Source of the DNA: Nocardia carnea
GTDB taxonomy: Bacteria > Actinomycetota > Actinomycetes > Mycobacteriales > Mycobacteriaceae
Length of the DNA: 43,405 bases
Assembly: GCF_029869215.1 (NCBI RefSeq)
Contig: NZ_JARWPM010000449.1
Coordinates: 1-43,405, forward strand
Reading direction: 5' to 3'
In this document: one piece after another, positions 8,104 through 17,118 of the stretch
Position numbering within the stretch: position 1 is the stretch's first letter
Layout of the letters: every line of letters starts with the position of its first letter
The notes under the pieces: generated by a model
The model's database searches: none
What the model was told of the DNA's origin: nothing
Seen by the model: the letters and a program-made list of their open reading frames with translations, nothing else
Program-made: the position numbers and the translations under genes

Positions 8104-9126
8104 TCAGCGCCGCCGCCGCGCGGCAGGGTCGGTCTGGGCCTGCCACCGGATCAGCGCCTCCGCGGATGGCCGCGAGTACTTACCCAGGGATCGCACCGAG
8201 GTGTGCCCGCTCATCCGCATCAGCATCGGTGTCGACGCCCCGTCCTCGGCGGCGTGTGTGAGTTTCGAATGACGCAACTGATGCAGCGTGAACGGTCCAC
8301 GCGCGAACCCGCCGGTGTGGTGCTCGAACAATTCCAGGGCCCGCCGGTACGACAACCTCCCCCGCAGCGTGGAAGGGTCGATATCGCCCACAGCAACACC
8401 GGGTTTCGCCTTGCGGTCGGTCAGGAACACCGGCCCGGACTTCCGCCCGGCCAGAAGCCGGGGCAGCAGCCGCGCGGTGCCGCTCTGCCACGCGACCACG
8501 TCGCGGGCCCCGCCCTTGCGGGTCACCACGGCGCACCGGTTGCCCATGTCCAGGTCCGGGATGTCGAGCATCAGCAGCTCCTCGGCACGAGCCGCGGTCT
8601 CGTACAGCATCGTCCACAGCACCCGTTCCCGTAGCGGCACATCCGCCGCGAGCAACCAGGTCACCTCGTCGCGGGTCAGCGCCCGCGAGTGATCCGGCGG
8701 CACCTTCCGCGGCACCAGCCGGACGAGAGGATCGCCGACCAGCCACTGCTGCGCACGCCAGTACTCACACGCCGCGCGCAGCGACGCGAGGCGGACATTG
8801 AACGTCTGCGCTGAACTACCGCCCCACTTGAACACGAACCAGCCACCGACCCGCTCGGCCTCCAGCAGGCCCACATCCGAATCGGCACCGAAATCGCTCA
8901 CCAGCCGGTTGAGGGCCACGGCATACCCGCGGCGGGTGTTGGCGCTCGGGATCGTGGACAAGAAGTGATCCACCGCATCCTTCAATCGCACGCCCCGCAC
9001 CGGCAGCGCCCGCACCTGTCCCACGATCAGTCCTTCCGCCCCCCGGTCACCGGACCCGATCGGCGCTACCACAGATAATTTACGGAGTCGCTCCGCCCGG
9101 GAAGAGGCATCGCGCCAGCTCGCCAT
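8104..9126 (-). CDS. Tyrosine recombinase / site-specific integrase
   Basis: A 340-residue phage-integrase-family recombinase. An N-terminal SAM-like DNA-binding region (about 48-135, VDHFLSTIPSANTRRGYAVALNRLVSDF) is followed by the catalytic domain. Visible catalytic residues are Arg in YETAARAEELL, Lys in TRKGGARD, His and Arg in LHQLRHSKLTH, His in MSGHTSV and the nucleophile Tyr in LGKYSRPS. All are intact, so it should be active. ATG 9126 gives a full-length protein but has no clear ribosome site; a GTG inside a copy of the 5' repeat is an alternative. No excisionase is visible next to it. Its upstream region carries several repeats that may be its recombination or operator sites. Confidence 0.88.
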   Translation of the reverse strand: MASWRDASSRAERLRKLSVVAPIGSGDRGAEGLIVGQVRALPVRGVRLKDAVDHFLSTIPSANTRRGYAVALNRLVSDFGADSDVGLLEAERVGGWFVFKWGGSSAQTFNVRLASLRAACEYWRAQQWLVGDPLVRLVPRKVPPDHSRALTRDEVTWLLAADVPLRERVLWTMLYETAARAEELLMLDIPDLDMGNRCAVVTRKGGARDVVAWQSGTARLLPRLLAGRKSGPVFLTDRKAKPGVAVGDIDPSTLRGRLSYRRALELFEHHTGGFARGPFTLHQLRHSKLTHAAEDGASTPMLMRMSGHTSVRSLGKYSRPSAEALIRWQAQTDPAARRRR

Positions 9127-9161
9127 CGAAGCTACCGCAGATAATAGGCCATTGTCTGCGG
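9059..9161. repeat. Repeat cluster at the integrase 5' end
   Basis: Two 21-bp direct repeats, ATCGGCGCTACCACAGATAA(T) at 9059-9079 and its 18/21 match at 9125-9145, are spaced 66 bp apart. The second overlaps the start codon. The second copy also forms the left arm (9135-9144, CCGCAGATAA) of an inverted repeat whose right arm is TTGTCTGCGG at 9152-9161, with one mismatch and a 7-nt spacer. Such clusters at an integrase promoter fit autoregulation or recombinase arm/core sites. Confidence 0.6.
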
Positions 9162-9167
9162 CAACTC

Positions 9168-9285
9168 CTTAGCGCGACTTTTCCCGGATTTGGGCCGAGC
9201 ATCGTGCCCATCCATCCGAAACCAACTGCTACACAACCCATCTCGACAACCGAGGGAAGTCAGATACCGCTTAGCGCGACTTTTC
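9168..9285. repeat. 16-bp perfect direct repeat upstream of the integrase
   Basis: CTTAGCGCGACTTTTC occurs exactly at 9168-9183 and 9270-9285, 102 bp apart start to start, in non-coding sequence just upstream of the integrase gene. It could be a recombination-site duplication (attachment core) or a pair of protein-binding sites. The 86 bp between them have no gene. Confidence 0.6.
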
Positions 9286-9656
9286 TCGTCACTGGACCCC
9301 ACACGCCGTCACCGGCAAATGATCATTTCTCCCACGACCGCGGCATCGCCGGCAATCCCGCGGATAACCGAGCAACTTCGCTGGTGCCGCCCTGCCGACT
9401 GCACCATACGGTGCAGTCCGAAAAATTTTCTGGGAGTAGATATTCGGCCCGATGGCCTCGACGCCAGGTGCCGGCCCGGCGTCGAGGCCACGGAATCCGA
9501 CACGAAGGGTTGTCCAGACCCTTCCTACGGCCGGAAGTGTGCTCCGAACCTGATGAGGGGTGGCTCGGCGCACGACGCCACCCTAGGCGCCACGACGCGA
9601 AACCCACAGTGTGAACAACCACATTCAGGTTGATTCTAAGTAACTTCTCAGTTGTT

Positions 9657-9671
9657 ACTACGTGTCATAGT
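9657..9671. promoter_or_regulatory. BlaI-type operator, site 1 (ACTA-N7-TAGT)
   Basis: ACTACGTGTCATAGT with flanking T and A gives a 17-bp near-palindrome (TACTA..TAGTA). On the + strand it is followed by TAGTATTT, a possible -10 overlap shared by several of the other boxes. It lies 370 nt upstream of the SulP-CA start. Confidence 0.65.
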
Positions 9672-9849
9672 ATTTATGAATTGACGAACGGTCCACGTCA
9701 CCACGGAAGGTACTTCGTCGATCGCGTATCAGCCGGAAATTCGACGACGAGCCACAGGTCCGGCTTTCGCGGATGCGAAGCTTTCCACAGCCCGATGTCG
9801 GCAGACACCCCTTTCCGGCAATCTCCGCGCCACAAGCAGGCCTTTAAAT

Positions 9850-9864
9850 ACTATGTAGAATAGT
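9850..9864. promoter_or_regulatory. BlaI-type operator, site 2
   Basis: ACTATGTAGAATAGT has the same ACTA-N7-TAGT geometry. It lies 176 nt upstream of the SulP-CA gene and 178 nt downstream of site 1, so the two may act together. Confidence 0.65.
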
Positions 9865-9898
9865 TTTTCACTGAGAATCGCCTGATAATCGCCCTACT

Positions 9899-9914
9899 TG
9901 TGACGGCCGTCACG
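9899..9914. promoter_or_regulatory. CRP/GlxR-like palindrome TGTGA-N6-TCAC(G)
   Basis: TGTGACGGCCGTCACG contains a perfect 14-bp palindrome and matches the cAMP-receptor-protein consensus TGTGA-N6-TCACA at all but the last base. It lies 126 nt before the SulP-CA start. The regulator itself is not encoded in this window. Confidence 0.5.
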
Positions 9915-10040
9915 CGCCGTAAGCAAGGTGTGTTCGTACAGTCGCGCAGTGCCGGCTCACCGCACCCGTGGATCCGAGGCGAACAGCCGGCGCTCGCTAC
10001 TGCCCACGTGGACCACGGTCCGAAACCGACAAGGATGTAG

Positions 10041-12299
10041 ATGTTCGGAGAATCATCGGGTGCCGGGACCGGCTTGCTGAAAGGGCGGATGCAGACCCTG
10101 CTCCGCTACGACCTGCCCGCGTCGGTGGTGGTGTTTCTCGTCGCGTTGCCGCTGTCGCTGGGCATCGCGATCGCCTCGGACGCACCGATCATGGCCGGAC
10201 TGATCGCCGCCGCCATCGGCGGGATCGTAGCGGGCCTGCTCGGCGGTTCACCGCTGCTGGCCAGTGGCCCCGCGGCTGGGCTCACCGTCGTCGTGGCCGA
10301 ACTGGTGGGCCGTTTCGGATGGAAGGTGACCTGTGCGATCACGGTGGGAGCGGGGGTGCTCCAGATTCTGCTGGGGCTGAGCCGGGTCGCCCGGGCCGCG
10401 CTCGCCATTTCGCCGGTGGTGGTACACGCCATGCTGGCAGGTATCGGCGCGATCATCGCCCTGCAACAGGTGCACGTGCTGCTGGGCGGATCGTCACAGA
10501 GCTCGGTATGGCAGAACGTCGTTCAATTGCCCGGGCAACTCGGCTCGGCACACTTCGGCGATGTGGTGGTGGGGTTGTGTGTGATCGTCGTGCTGTTCGG
10601 GTGGCGCTACGTGCCCGGGCCACTGGGCAAAGTGCCCGCGGCGCTGGTGGGCGTGGTGGCCGCGACCGCGGTCTCGCTGATCTTCCCCCTCGAGGTCGAG
10701 CGGGTGGAGATGAACGGCTCCATTCTCGATGCCATCGCTGTGCCGGCGCTGCCGCAGGGCGCGTGGGGCGCGTTCTTCGGAGGTGTGCTGACGATGGCGC
10801 TCATCGCCAGCGTGGAGAGCCTGCTTTCGGCGGTGGCGGTGGACAAAATGCATTCGGGGCCGCGTTCGGATCTGAACCGGGAGATGATCGGCCAGGGGGC
10901 GGCGAACGTGGCCTCCGGGATGCTCGGTGGCCTGCCGGTCACCGGGGTCATCGTGCGCTCGGCGACCAATGTCAGCGCGGGTGCGCGCTCGAAGGCGTCC
11001 ACGGTGCTGCACGGGGTATGGATCCTGGTCTTCTCCCTGGCCCTGGCCGGGCTGGTGCAGCAGATCCCGAAATCGGTGCTGGCTGGGCTCCTGATCGTCA
11101 TCGGCATCCAGTTGATCAAGATCGCGCACATCCGTCTGGCACGCCGGACCGGCGATCTGCCGGTGTATGTCACCACGATCGCCGGAGTCATGCTGCTGAA
11201 CCTGCTGGAAGGAGTTCTGCTCGGCTTGGTACTCGCCGTGATACTGGTGCTGTGGCGCTCGGTGCGCGCTTCGGTTCATGCCGAGCCCGTCGGCGCGCAG
11301 GACTCGAGGCACTGGCACGTCGCGATCGAGGGAACGTGCAGCTTCCTGTCGCTGCCACGACTGACCAAGACCCTGGCCACCGTACCGGCGGGCAGCGATG
11401 TCACGATCGAGCTCACCGCCGACTACCTGGACCACGCCGTGGCCGAGGCAATCGAGGAATGGGCACGCCGGCACCGCGAAACCGGCGGTACCGTGCTCGT
11501 CGACGAGATCGGCACCGCGGCGATCACCGCCGCCCCGCATCGCACGCCGCAACGGCACCTGACCGCGGCACTCGCCCGCGGATTCGCGCCGTGGAACAAG
11601 CGCCAGCACCGCGGGTCCGACGGCTCCGCAACCGACCTGTTGCGGCCGATGATCAGCGGGATCGATAACTACCATCGTCGTCACGCGACGTTGCTGCGCG
11701 AGCATCTGCACGAATTGCGTGACGGGCAGTCGCCCCATTCGTTGTTCCTGGCCTGCTCGGACTCGCGGCTCGTGCCCAACGTGATCACCGGCAGCGGGCC
11801 GGGTGACCTGTTCACCGTGCGCAATATCGGAAACATCGTCGCCCCCGATGCACTCGATACCTCACTGGAAGCCGCGCTGGCGTTCGGCATCGACACTGTG
11901 GGGGTGAGCGCTGTGGTCGTATGTGGCCATTCCGGTTGCGGTGCAATGCAGGCGATTGCGAATGCTCCGGACGGCGACGGGCAGCACGACACCGATCCGA
12001 TCGGCGAATGGCTTCGCCACGCCGCGCCTACGCGCCAAGCGTGGCTCGATGGACATCCGGTGGGACGGGCCGCGGCCGCGGCCGGATTCGATGAGGTAGA
12101 CCAGCTCGGCATGATCAACGTTGCCCTGCAGGTCCGCACCCTGCGAATGAACCACCCGACCGTTGCCGCAGCGGTAGCGGCCGGGCGGGTCGAGGTCGCG
12201 GGCCTGTTCTTCGATATCGCCTCGGCCCGGGTCCTGCACATCACCGAAGCCGAAGTCGTGGAACTCGGCAACACCTCGCGAGAACCCGCCGGGGTGTAG
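10041..12299 (+). CDS. SulP-family anion transporter fused to beta-carbonic anhydrase
   Basis: A 752-residue fusion. Residues about 15-420 form a SulP membrane transporter with many hydrophobic segments (LPASVVVFLVALPLSLGIAIA and following). Residues about 425-510 are STAS-like. The C-terminal part, from about 540, is a beta-carbonic anhydrase with zinc ligands Cys572 (ACSDSRLVPN), His630 and Cys633 (CGHSGCGAM), plus the Asp-Arg dyad of CSDSR. Family knowledge suggests bicarbonate or sulfate uptake coupled to CO2/HCO3- interconversion at the inner face of the membrane; M. tuberculosis Rv3273 has the same fusion. ATG 10041 has an AAGGA about 8 nt upstream. Two BlaI-type boxes and a CRP-like palindrome precede it, and a hairpin terminator follows. 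Confidence 0.92.
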   Translation: MFGESSGAGTGLLKGRMQTLLRYDLPASVVVFLVALPLSLGIAIASDAPIMAGLIAAAIGGIVAGLLGGSPLLASGPAAGLTVVVAELVGRFGWKVTCAITVGAGVLQILLGLSRVARAALAISPVVVHAMLAGIGAIIALQQVHVLLGGSSQSSVWQNVVQLPGQLGSAHFGDVVVGLCVIVVLFGWRYVPGPLGKVPAALVGVVAATAVSLIFPLEVERVEMNGSILDAIAVPALPQGAWGAFFGGVLTMALIASVESLLSAVAVDKMHSGPRSDLNREMIGQGAANVASGMLGGLPVTGVIVRSATNVSAGARSKASTVLHGVWILVFSLALAGLVQQIPKSVLAGLLIVIGIQLIKIAHIRLARRTGDLPVYVTTIAGVMLLNLLEGVLLGLVLAVILVLWRSVRASVHAEPVGAQDSRHWHVAIEGTCSFLSLPRLTKTLATVPAGSDVTIELTADYLDHAVAEAIEEWARRHRETGGTVLVDEIGTAAITAAPHRTPQRHLTAALARGFAPWNKRQHRGSDGSATDLLRPMISGIDNYHRRHATLLREHLHELRDGQSPHSLFLACSDSRLVPNVITGSGPGDLFTVRNIGNIVAPDALDTSLEAALAFGIDTVGVSAVVVCGHSGCGAMQAIANAPDGDGQHDTDPIGEWLRHAAPTRQAWLDGHPVGRAAAAAGFDEVDQLGMINVALQVRTLRMNHPTVAAAVAAGRVEVAGLFFDIASARVLHITEAEVVELGNTSREPAGV

Positions 12300-12309
12300 C
12301 GGAATCAGC

Positions 12310-12348
12310 GGTGCGGTGCCGGTGCGTGAGAAGCGCCGGCATCGCACC
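12310..12348 (+). terminator. Hairpin terminator after the SulP-CA gene
   Basis: GGTGCGGTGCCGG (12310-12322) pairs with CCGGCATCGCACC (12336-12348), leaving one G-T wobble and a 13-nt loop. It lies 10 nt after the stop codon. There is no clear U-tract, as is common for GC-rich actinomycete terminators. Confidence 0.55.
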
Positions 12349-12442
12349 GAGCGCGGCTCTTCTGGCTACCACCCCGCGCGATCGGCTTCGAAAGTGGGCA
12401 AGCCCCTGTACACACGCGACCCGATCGAATTAACATATTCGC

Positions 12443-14692
12443 ATGTCTGCATCTAATAGTGGCGGTATCGTCCGCGGCCGGCTGTGGCGTTGGGGAATGT
12501 TGATGGCGCGCCGGCGATGGCTGGTGCTCACGGTATGGGGACTGGTCACGCTGGCCGGTGCCGCAAGTTATCCCGCCTTGTCGGACCGACTCGGAGGCAT
12601 GGATTTCGGCGTGGAGGGCTCCCAATCACAGCAGGTCGACGCGCTGGTGGGTGAGCACTTCCCATCCTTCGGCGCCGAACAGGACGTGATCGTGTTCCGC
12701 TCGGATACCGCCGTCGTCGACGACGAGGTCTACCGCGACACCGTGGGCGAGGTGGTGCGGGAGGCACGTGCAGTCCCAGGCGTAGTGGGGGTGATCGATC
12801 CGTTCACCGGTCCCGGGCAGATCGCGGAGGACCGGCGCGTGGCGATCGCGCCGGTCGGTATCGACGGCGATATGGCCGCTCGCGCCGAAGTCGCGGCTCG
12901 CCTGCAGGCGGCGGTCGGCGCCGCGGGTAACGACGTAGTGTCTGCGGCGGTGACCGGCTATTCGCCGGTGCAGAACGATGCCACCGCGATTCAGGAACGC
13001 GATCTCGGACGCGCCGAGGCCATCGGCCTGCCGATCGCGCTGGTGGTGCTGGTCCTGGCGTTGGGGGCCCTGGGTGCGGCGGTGGTGCCGATCGTGGTCG
13101 CTGTTGCGGGCTTGCTACTCGCCGTCGGTGGGCTGTTACTGCTCAGCGGGGTGCTGGACTTCGATCAGCTGGTGATGTCGATGGCGACAATGATCGGCAT
13201 CGGAATCGGCATCGACTACGCGATGTTCGTGGTGGCACGGTTCCGAGAAGAACTGTCCCGCGCTGGGATCAGCGAGCGGCGCGATCACCCGGGGATCGCC
13301 GCGGCGCTGGGGCGCACTCTGGCGACCTCGGGCAGGACCATCCTGGCATCGGGGATCATCGTGATGATCTCGCTGTCGGCGTTGCTGGTGATGGACGCCC
13401 CGGTCTTCCGTGGCGCCGCGCTCGGCGTATCCACCGCGGTACTGGCCACCCTCACCGCCGGCCTGACCCTGCTCCCGGCGTTACTTGCCGTACTCGGGCC
13501 CGCCCTGAACCGTGGCGCGCTGCCGCGCCGGCTGCGCCCACGGGAGATGACCGCCGACGCGGACGCTTCCGCGAGCCGGTGGGCTCGATGGGCGCGCATA
13601 GTCATGGCACGGCCGGTGCTGTTCGGTGGCGGCACGGTGGCGGTGCTGTTGCTGGCTGCGGCCCCGTTGCTGGGTATCCGCTACGGGCTCGACATGGGCA
13701 CGAACTCGCTCGGGGACGCGCCGTCCGGTCGCGCCGGCACCGTGCTCGCCGAGAATTTTGCGCCAGGAGCCCTCTCACCGGTCGAGGTCGTCGCAACCGG
13801 CGCCGGCGACACCCCGCTCAGCGCCGAGCAATCCGCGCAGGTTCAACAGTTCCTCACCGCTACCGCCGCCGATGCCCGCGTAGAGGCCGTGACCCCCGCT
13901 CAGCCGAGCAACGGCCGGGTGCTGGCCGCCGTGATCCCGGCCGTGCCCTTCGACTCCGCACAAGCCGAGACGCTGGTACGGGACCTACGCGAGGCCGCTG
14001 AAGTGGCGTCCGCGAAAGGGGGCCCACAGATACTTGTCGGCGGCACCACCGCAGAATTCGTCGATCTCGCCGACGAGATGACAAGCAAGCTACCGCTTGT
14101 GATCGCCCTCGTACTGGCCGCGTCTCTGGTGTTCCTGCTCATCGCCTTCGCGAGCCTCGCGCTTCCGATCAAGGCGATCGTGATGAACCTGCTCGCCACC
14201 GGTGCCGCACTGGGGCTGACGGTTGCGGTGTTCCAGTGGGGGTGGGGCCAGTCGCTACTGGGGTTCACCAGTACCGGATTCCTGCAGGTGTATCTGCCGA
14301 CAATGGTTTTCGCGATCCTGTTCGGGCTGTCGATGGATTACGAGGTCTTCCTGATCCGGCGCATGCGCGAACACATCGACGCCGGGGCGGACAACACTTC
14401 CGCTGTCGCCGGCGGGCTGGCCCGTACCGCGCGGCCGATCACCGCCGCGGCGGCGATCATGGTTGCGGTCTTCGGCAGCTTCACCACCGCCCAGATCCTG
14501 GAATTGAAACAACTCGGATTCGCCCTGGCCGTCGCGGTGGCCATCGATGCCGTCCTCATCCGGCTGGTCCTGGTCCCCGCGCTCATGCGCGTACTCGGCC
14601 AGTGGAACTGGTGGCTGCCCACACTGCCACGCCGCAAGCACAGAGCGTCTCCTGATCCGGAGGACGGCACTCGGACCGTCGAACGGGTATGA
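12443..14692 (+). CDS. MmpL/RND-family membrane transporter
   Basis: A 749-residue RND-type transporter of the MmpL (MMPL) family, which exports lipids, siderophores or drugs using the proton gradient. A first membrane helix (LTVWGLVTLAGAASYPAL) is followed by an extracytoplasmic domain (about 45-180). A block of helices comes next (about 190-380) with the hallmark GIGIDYAMFVVARFREEL, then a second extracytoplasmic domain and a second helix block with LSMDYEVFLIRRMREH. Both GxxxDY signatures with the presumed proton-relay Asp-Tyr pairs are present. ATG 12443 lacks a strong ribosome site. The upstream AACATATTC could be a -10 of a short-leader transcript. It is separated from the SulP-CA gene by a terminator and is convergent with the CopD-CtaG gene. 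The substrate is unknown. Confidence 0.9.
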   Translation: MSASNSGGIVRGRLWRWGMLMARRRWLVLTVWGLVTLAGAASYPALSDRLGGMDFGVEGSQSQQVDALVGEHFPSFGAEQDVIVFRSDTAVVDDEVYRDTVGEVVREARAVPGVVGVIDPFTGPGQIAEDRRVAIAPVGIDGDMAARAEVAARLQAAVGAAGNDVVSAAVTGYSPVQNDATAIQERDLGRAEAIGLPIALVVLVLALGALGAAVVPIVVAVAGLLLAVGGLLLLSGVLDFDQLVMSMATMIGIGIGIDYAMFVVARFREELSRAGISERRDHPGIAAALGRTLATSGRTILASGIIVMISLSALLVMDAPVFRGAALGVSTAVLATLTAGLTLLPALLAVLGPALNRGALPRRLRPREMTADADASASRWARWARIVMARPVLFGGGTVAVLLLAAAPLLGIRYGLDMGTNSLGDAPSGRAGTVLAENFAPGALSPVEVVATGAGDTPLSAEQSAQVQQFLTATAADARVEAVTPAQPSNGRVLAAVIPAVPFDSAQAETLVRDLREAAEVASAKGGPQILVGGTTAEFVDLADEMTSKLPLVIALVLAASLVFLLIAFASLALPIKAIVMNLLATGAALGLTVAVFQWGWGQSLLGFTSTGFLQVYLPTMVFAILFGLSMDYEVFLIRRMREHIDAGADNTSAVAGGLARTARPITAAAAIMVAVFGSFTTAQILELKQLGFALAVAVAIDAVLIRLVLVPALMRVLGQWNWWLPTLPRRKHRASPDPEDGTRTVERV

Positions 14693-14947
14693 AACTACGC
14701 GCCCAGCCCGCAGCAGTAGGCGATGATCACAGCACGCCACGCTCAGTCGTCGTACGCTGTGTACCCGCGGCGACCGACACTCGAGGCCGCCGCCACTCAC
14801 GCTGGCCCAGCGTAAATCCGGTCGGAGGGAGCGCGGCTCGACCATCCATTTCAGCGATCTCCGATCGTTGGCCACTGCACAGACCGCGTGAACTTCATGG
14901 CCGGCAAGACGATTCGTCCAGCCATTCCGGCAGACCAGGAGATCGAC

Positions 14948-16918
14948 TCACACAAGATCACGTACACGCCGACGGCTAGCAGCCGCTGATTGTTCATCCG
15001 CACCGCCGCGCAGGCGCATCACCACGGCGGTGATGCACACGCCGAGCCCGGCGACGAGGGCGATGGTACTGCCGAGCCGCTGATCCGCAGCCAGATCGCT
15101 GAGCCAGTCCCGCCGCAACGAGGTGTAATAGTCGGCGGCAACAAGCGGACCACCGGTTCGCAGGATCGCCGCCACCGCAACGTACGCGACCAAAGCCGAG
15201 CCCATGAAAAACAGGGAGTCCCTCCGGCTCAGTCGCGGATGACCGGTGGGATCGGTGCCGAGCCCGACCCAGAACACCAGGTATCCGGTGGTGAGGACAT
15301 AGGCATTGGCGAGCACGTGCCAGACGTGCGAACCGGCTACCGAGTCGTAAACGCCACCGAGATGAAACCAGGCGAAACCGCCGGCGAACAGGGCCCAGAC
15401 CACCAGCGGCCGGGTCAACGCGCGGACCGGCCATCCCCGGTGCAGTGCTTTCAGCCACTCCCGGAGCCCGGGAACCGCTGCGGGACCCGACGGTCCGAGC
15501 GCGTACCGGGCCAGGGTGAGTGGTGCACCGGCCGCAAGGCAGAGCGGAGCGGCCAACCCCAGGATGGCAATCGCGCTCGAGTGCACGCTGAACACCGCCG
15601 GAGCGAAACGCCCCAGCCCCGAGGAGGTCGCCACCAACACCAGCGCGCAGCCACACAGCCAGCTTGTGGTTCGCCCGCGTGACCAGACCAACCCGGCCCG
15701 GGCCATCTTCCGGACGCCGAGCAGATAGCAGACCACCAGCGCCACCGCGACAGCGCCGAACAGCAGATCCACACGCCACTCGAGAGCAAGACGCGACGCA
15801 CTCGGCGGGCCGCTGAGCGCGTAACCCAGCACCTCCTCGACGACACTCGGCTCACGACGCTCCCGCGGCGGCGGGGGCGGGGTTCGGCCGAGCGCCACCG
15901 CCAGCCCCACCGTCGCCACCAGCAGCAGGGTCTCTGCCACAGCGAGCCGGGCAAAGGCGCTCCGATCGTCGGGATCGTCCGTGACCGCGCGGACTGCGAA
16001 TCGACGCTGGCGCCACCCCAAGGTTCCGCCCAGGACGAGCGCAGCGACCTTGGCGAACACCAGCACGCCGTAGGCGCTGGTCAGCAGGTCTCCGATCGGC
16101 ACGCGGACCAGGGCGTTGACGACACCGGATACAGCCACCACGGCGAACGCGGCCGTCGCGATGACGGAGAATCGCCGCAGGGCAACGTCGAGATGCTCTC
16201 CGCCGCGGCGCACGTGCAACACCAGTGCGGCCAGGCCACCGACCCACACGGTGGCCGCGATCAGGTGCAATACCAGGCTGTTGGTGGCGATGTCGTGGTC
16301 GCCACCTGTGGCCGAATGCCCCGATACCGCTCTCGGTAGCAACGAGATCACCGCCAGGGCCAGCAGTACAGGTGTCCATCGATGCCGCAGCGTCACCACG
16401 CAACCCACCGCGACGACAATGCCCAGGACCGCTGTCCAGGCCCATGCCCGGGTCACCTCGATATCGCCGACCGTGCGCAGAAATGGCAGTGGATCGGTGA
16501 CGACGTCCCCTAGCGGCCGCCCGGATGTATCCGACAGCGTCAGCGGCACCAGCAGGACGGCGCTGCCCGCCCAGACCGACGCCGCGATGCCGGCGGTCCG
16601 CACGGCCAGGCAGCCGTCTACGTCGAGTACACCGGACGGTTGCGGTGGCACCAGAACCGCGGCCAGCAGCAACGAGCCCACCATCACCACCGCCGCGATC
16701 TCCCCCACTGCCATGGCAACAGGCAACCCGACAGTGGTCACCACACCCGGATCGGGGAGCCCGAGCAACCGCAGCGCCTCCCCGGTGGACAGCCGCGCCA
16801 GCACAGCCGCAACGGCCGCGCCGACCACCATCCACAGCAGCAGGTGCCGAGGCACTGTGCGGGCCAGTGACAACGGGGTGCGAGCGCCACGGCCACTCGC
16901 CCGCGAAATACTATCCAT
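14948..16918 (-). CDS. CopD-CtaG fusion: copper import and cytochrome oxidase assembly protein
   Basis: A polytopic membrane protein of about 656 residues. The N-terminal half carries a CopD-like copper-transport domain (around VLHLIAATVWVGGLAALVLHVRRG and LVFAKVAALVLGGTLGWRQRR). The C-terminal half is a caa3-type CtaG cytochrome c oxidase assembly domain (FSVHSSAIAILG, FAWFHLGGVYDSVAGSHVWHVL). Such fusions are common in actinomycetes and probably move copper to the oxidase. The start is uncertain. ATG 16918 lies inside an ACTA-N7-TAGT operator, which would fit a leaderless message starting at or next to the operator. The frame is open to 16990, and TTG 16873 or GTG 16855 would also leave the first helix intact. 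It is on the same strand as, and 200 nt downstream of, the blaI operon. Confidence 0.85.
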   Translation of the reverse strand: MDSISRASGRGARTPLSLARTVPRHLLLWMVVGAAVAAVLARLSTGEALRLLGLPDPGVVTTVGLPVAMAVGEIAAVVMVGSLLLAAVLVPPQPSGVLDVDGCLAVRTAGIAASVWAGSAVLLVPLTLSDTSGRPLGDVVTDPLPFLRTVGDIEVTRAWAWTAVLGIVVAVGCVVTLRHRWTPVLLALAVISLLPRAVSGHSATGGDHDIATNSLVLHLIAATVWVGGLAALVLHVRRGGEHLDVALRRFSVIATAAFAVVAVSGVVNALVRVPIGDLLTSAYGVLVFAKVAALVLGGTLGWRQRRFAVRAVTDDPDDRSAFARLAVAETLLLVATVGLAVALGRTPPPPPRERREPSVVEEVLGYALSGPPSASRLALEWRVDLLFGAVAVALVVCYLLGVRKMARAGLVWSRGRTTSWLCGCALVLVATSSGLGRFAPAVFSVHSSAIAILGLAAPLCLAAGAPLTLARYALGPSGPAAVPGLREWLKALHRGWPVRALTRPLVVWALFAGGFAWFHLGGVYDSVAGSHVWHVLANAYVLTTGYLVFWVGLGTDPTGHPRLSRRDSLFFMGSALVAYVAVAAILRTGGPLVAADYYTSLRRDWLSDLAADQRLGSTIALVAGLGVCITAVVMRLRGGADEQSAAASRRRVRDLV

Positions 16919-16924
16919 AGTAGT
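16910..16924. promoter_or_regulatory. BlaI-type operator, site 3, overlapping the CopD-CtaG start
   Basis: ACTATCCATAGTAGT fits ACTA-N7-TAGT. It also contains the perfect inner palindrome TACTATCCATAGTA at 16909-16922. On the minus strand it reads into TAGTATTTCGCG, the same tail as site 5. It covers the first candidate start codon of the CopD-CtaG gene. Confidence 0.65.
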
Positions 16925-17118
16925 AATACCCTGGCACAGAGCCGGGACCGGGGAGCGATCGGCTCCCGCTTCCGATCCCCACGGGATCACTCTCCCGCGA
17001 CTTCGGGCTCGCGCCTCCGCCGCGATTCCGACTACCGACGTGCCCTACTACGCCGACAGCGGTCAACCGCCCTGCACCGTGACAACGAACGCCATACCAC
17101 CAGCCGCTCTACATCGAC

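Larger units (their letters stand above)
9286..10040. other. Long regulatory intergenic region before the SulP-carbonic anhydrase gene
   Basis: No convincing coding sequence is present; a 77-codon frame at 9630-9863 has no ribosome site or family resemblance. AT content rises after 9630. The region holds two ACTA-N7-TAGT boxes, a CRP-like palindrome and, at 10026-10040, an AAGGA-type ribosome site. Its length suggests several regulatory inputs. Confidence 0.55.

Noticed and set aside
9630..9863. 77-codon frame between the integrase and SulP-CA
   Set aside because: It has no ribosome site or family resemblance and ends inside an operator box.
9968..11668. Long Arg/Gly-rich frame overlapping SulP-CA
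   Set aside because: It is a shadow of the real gene in another frame; composition is low-complexity with no domain.
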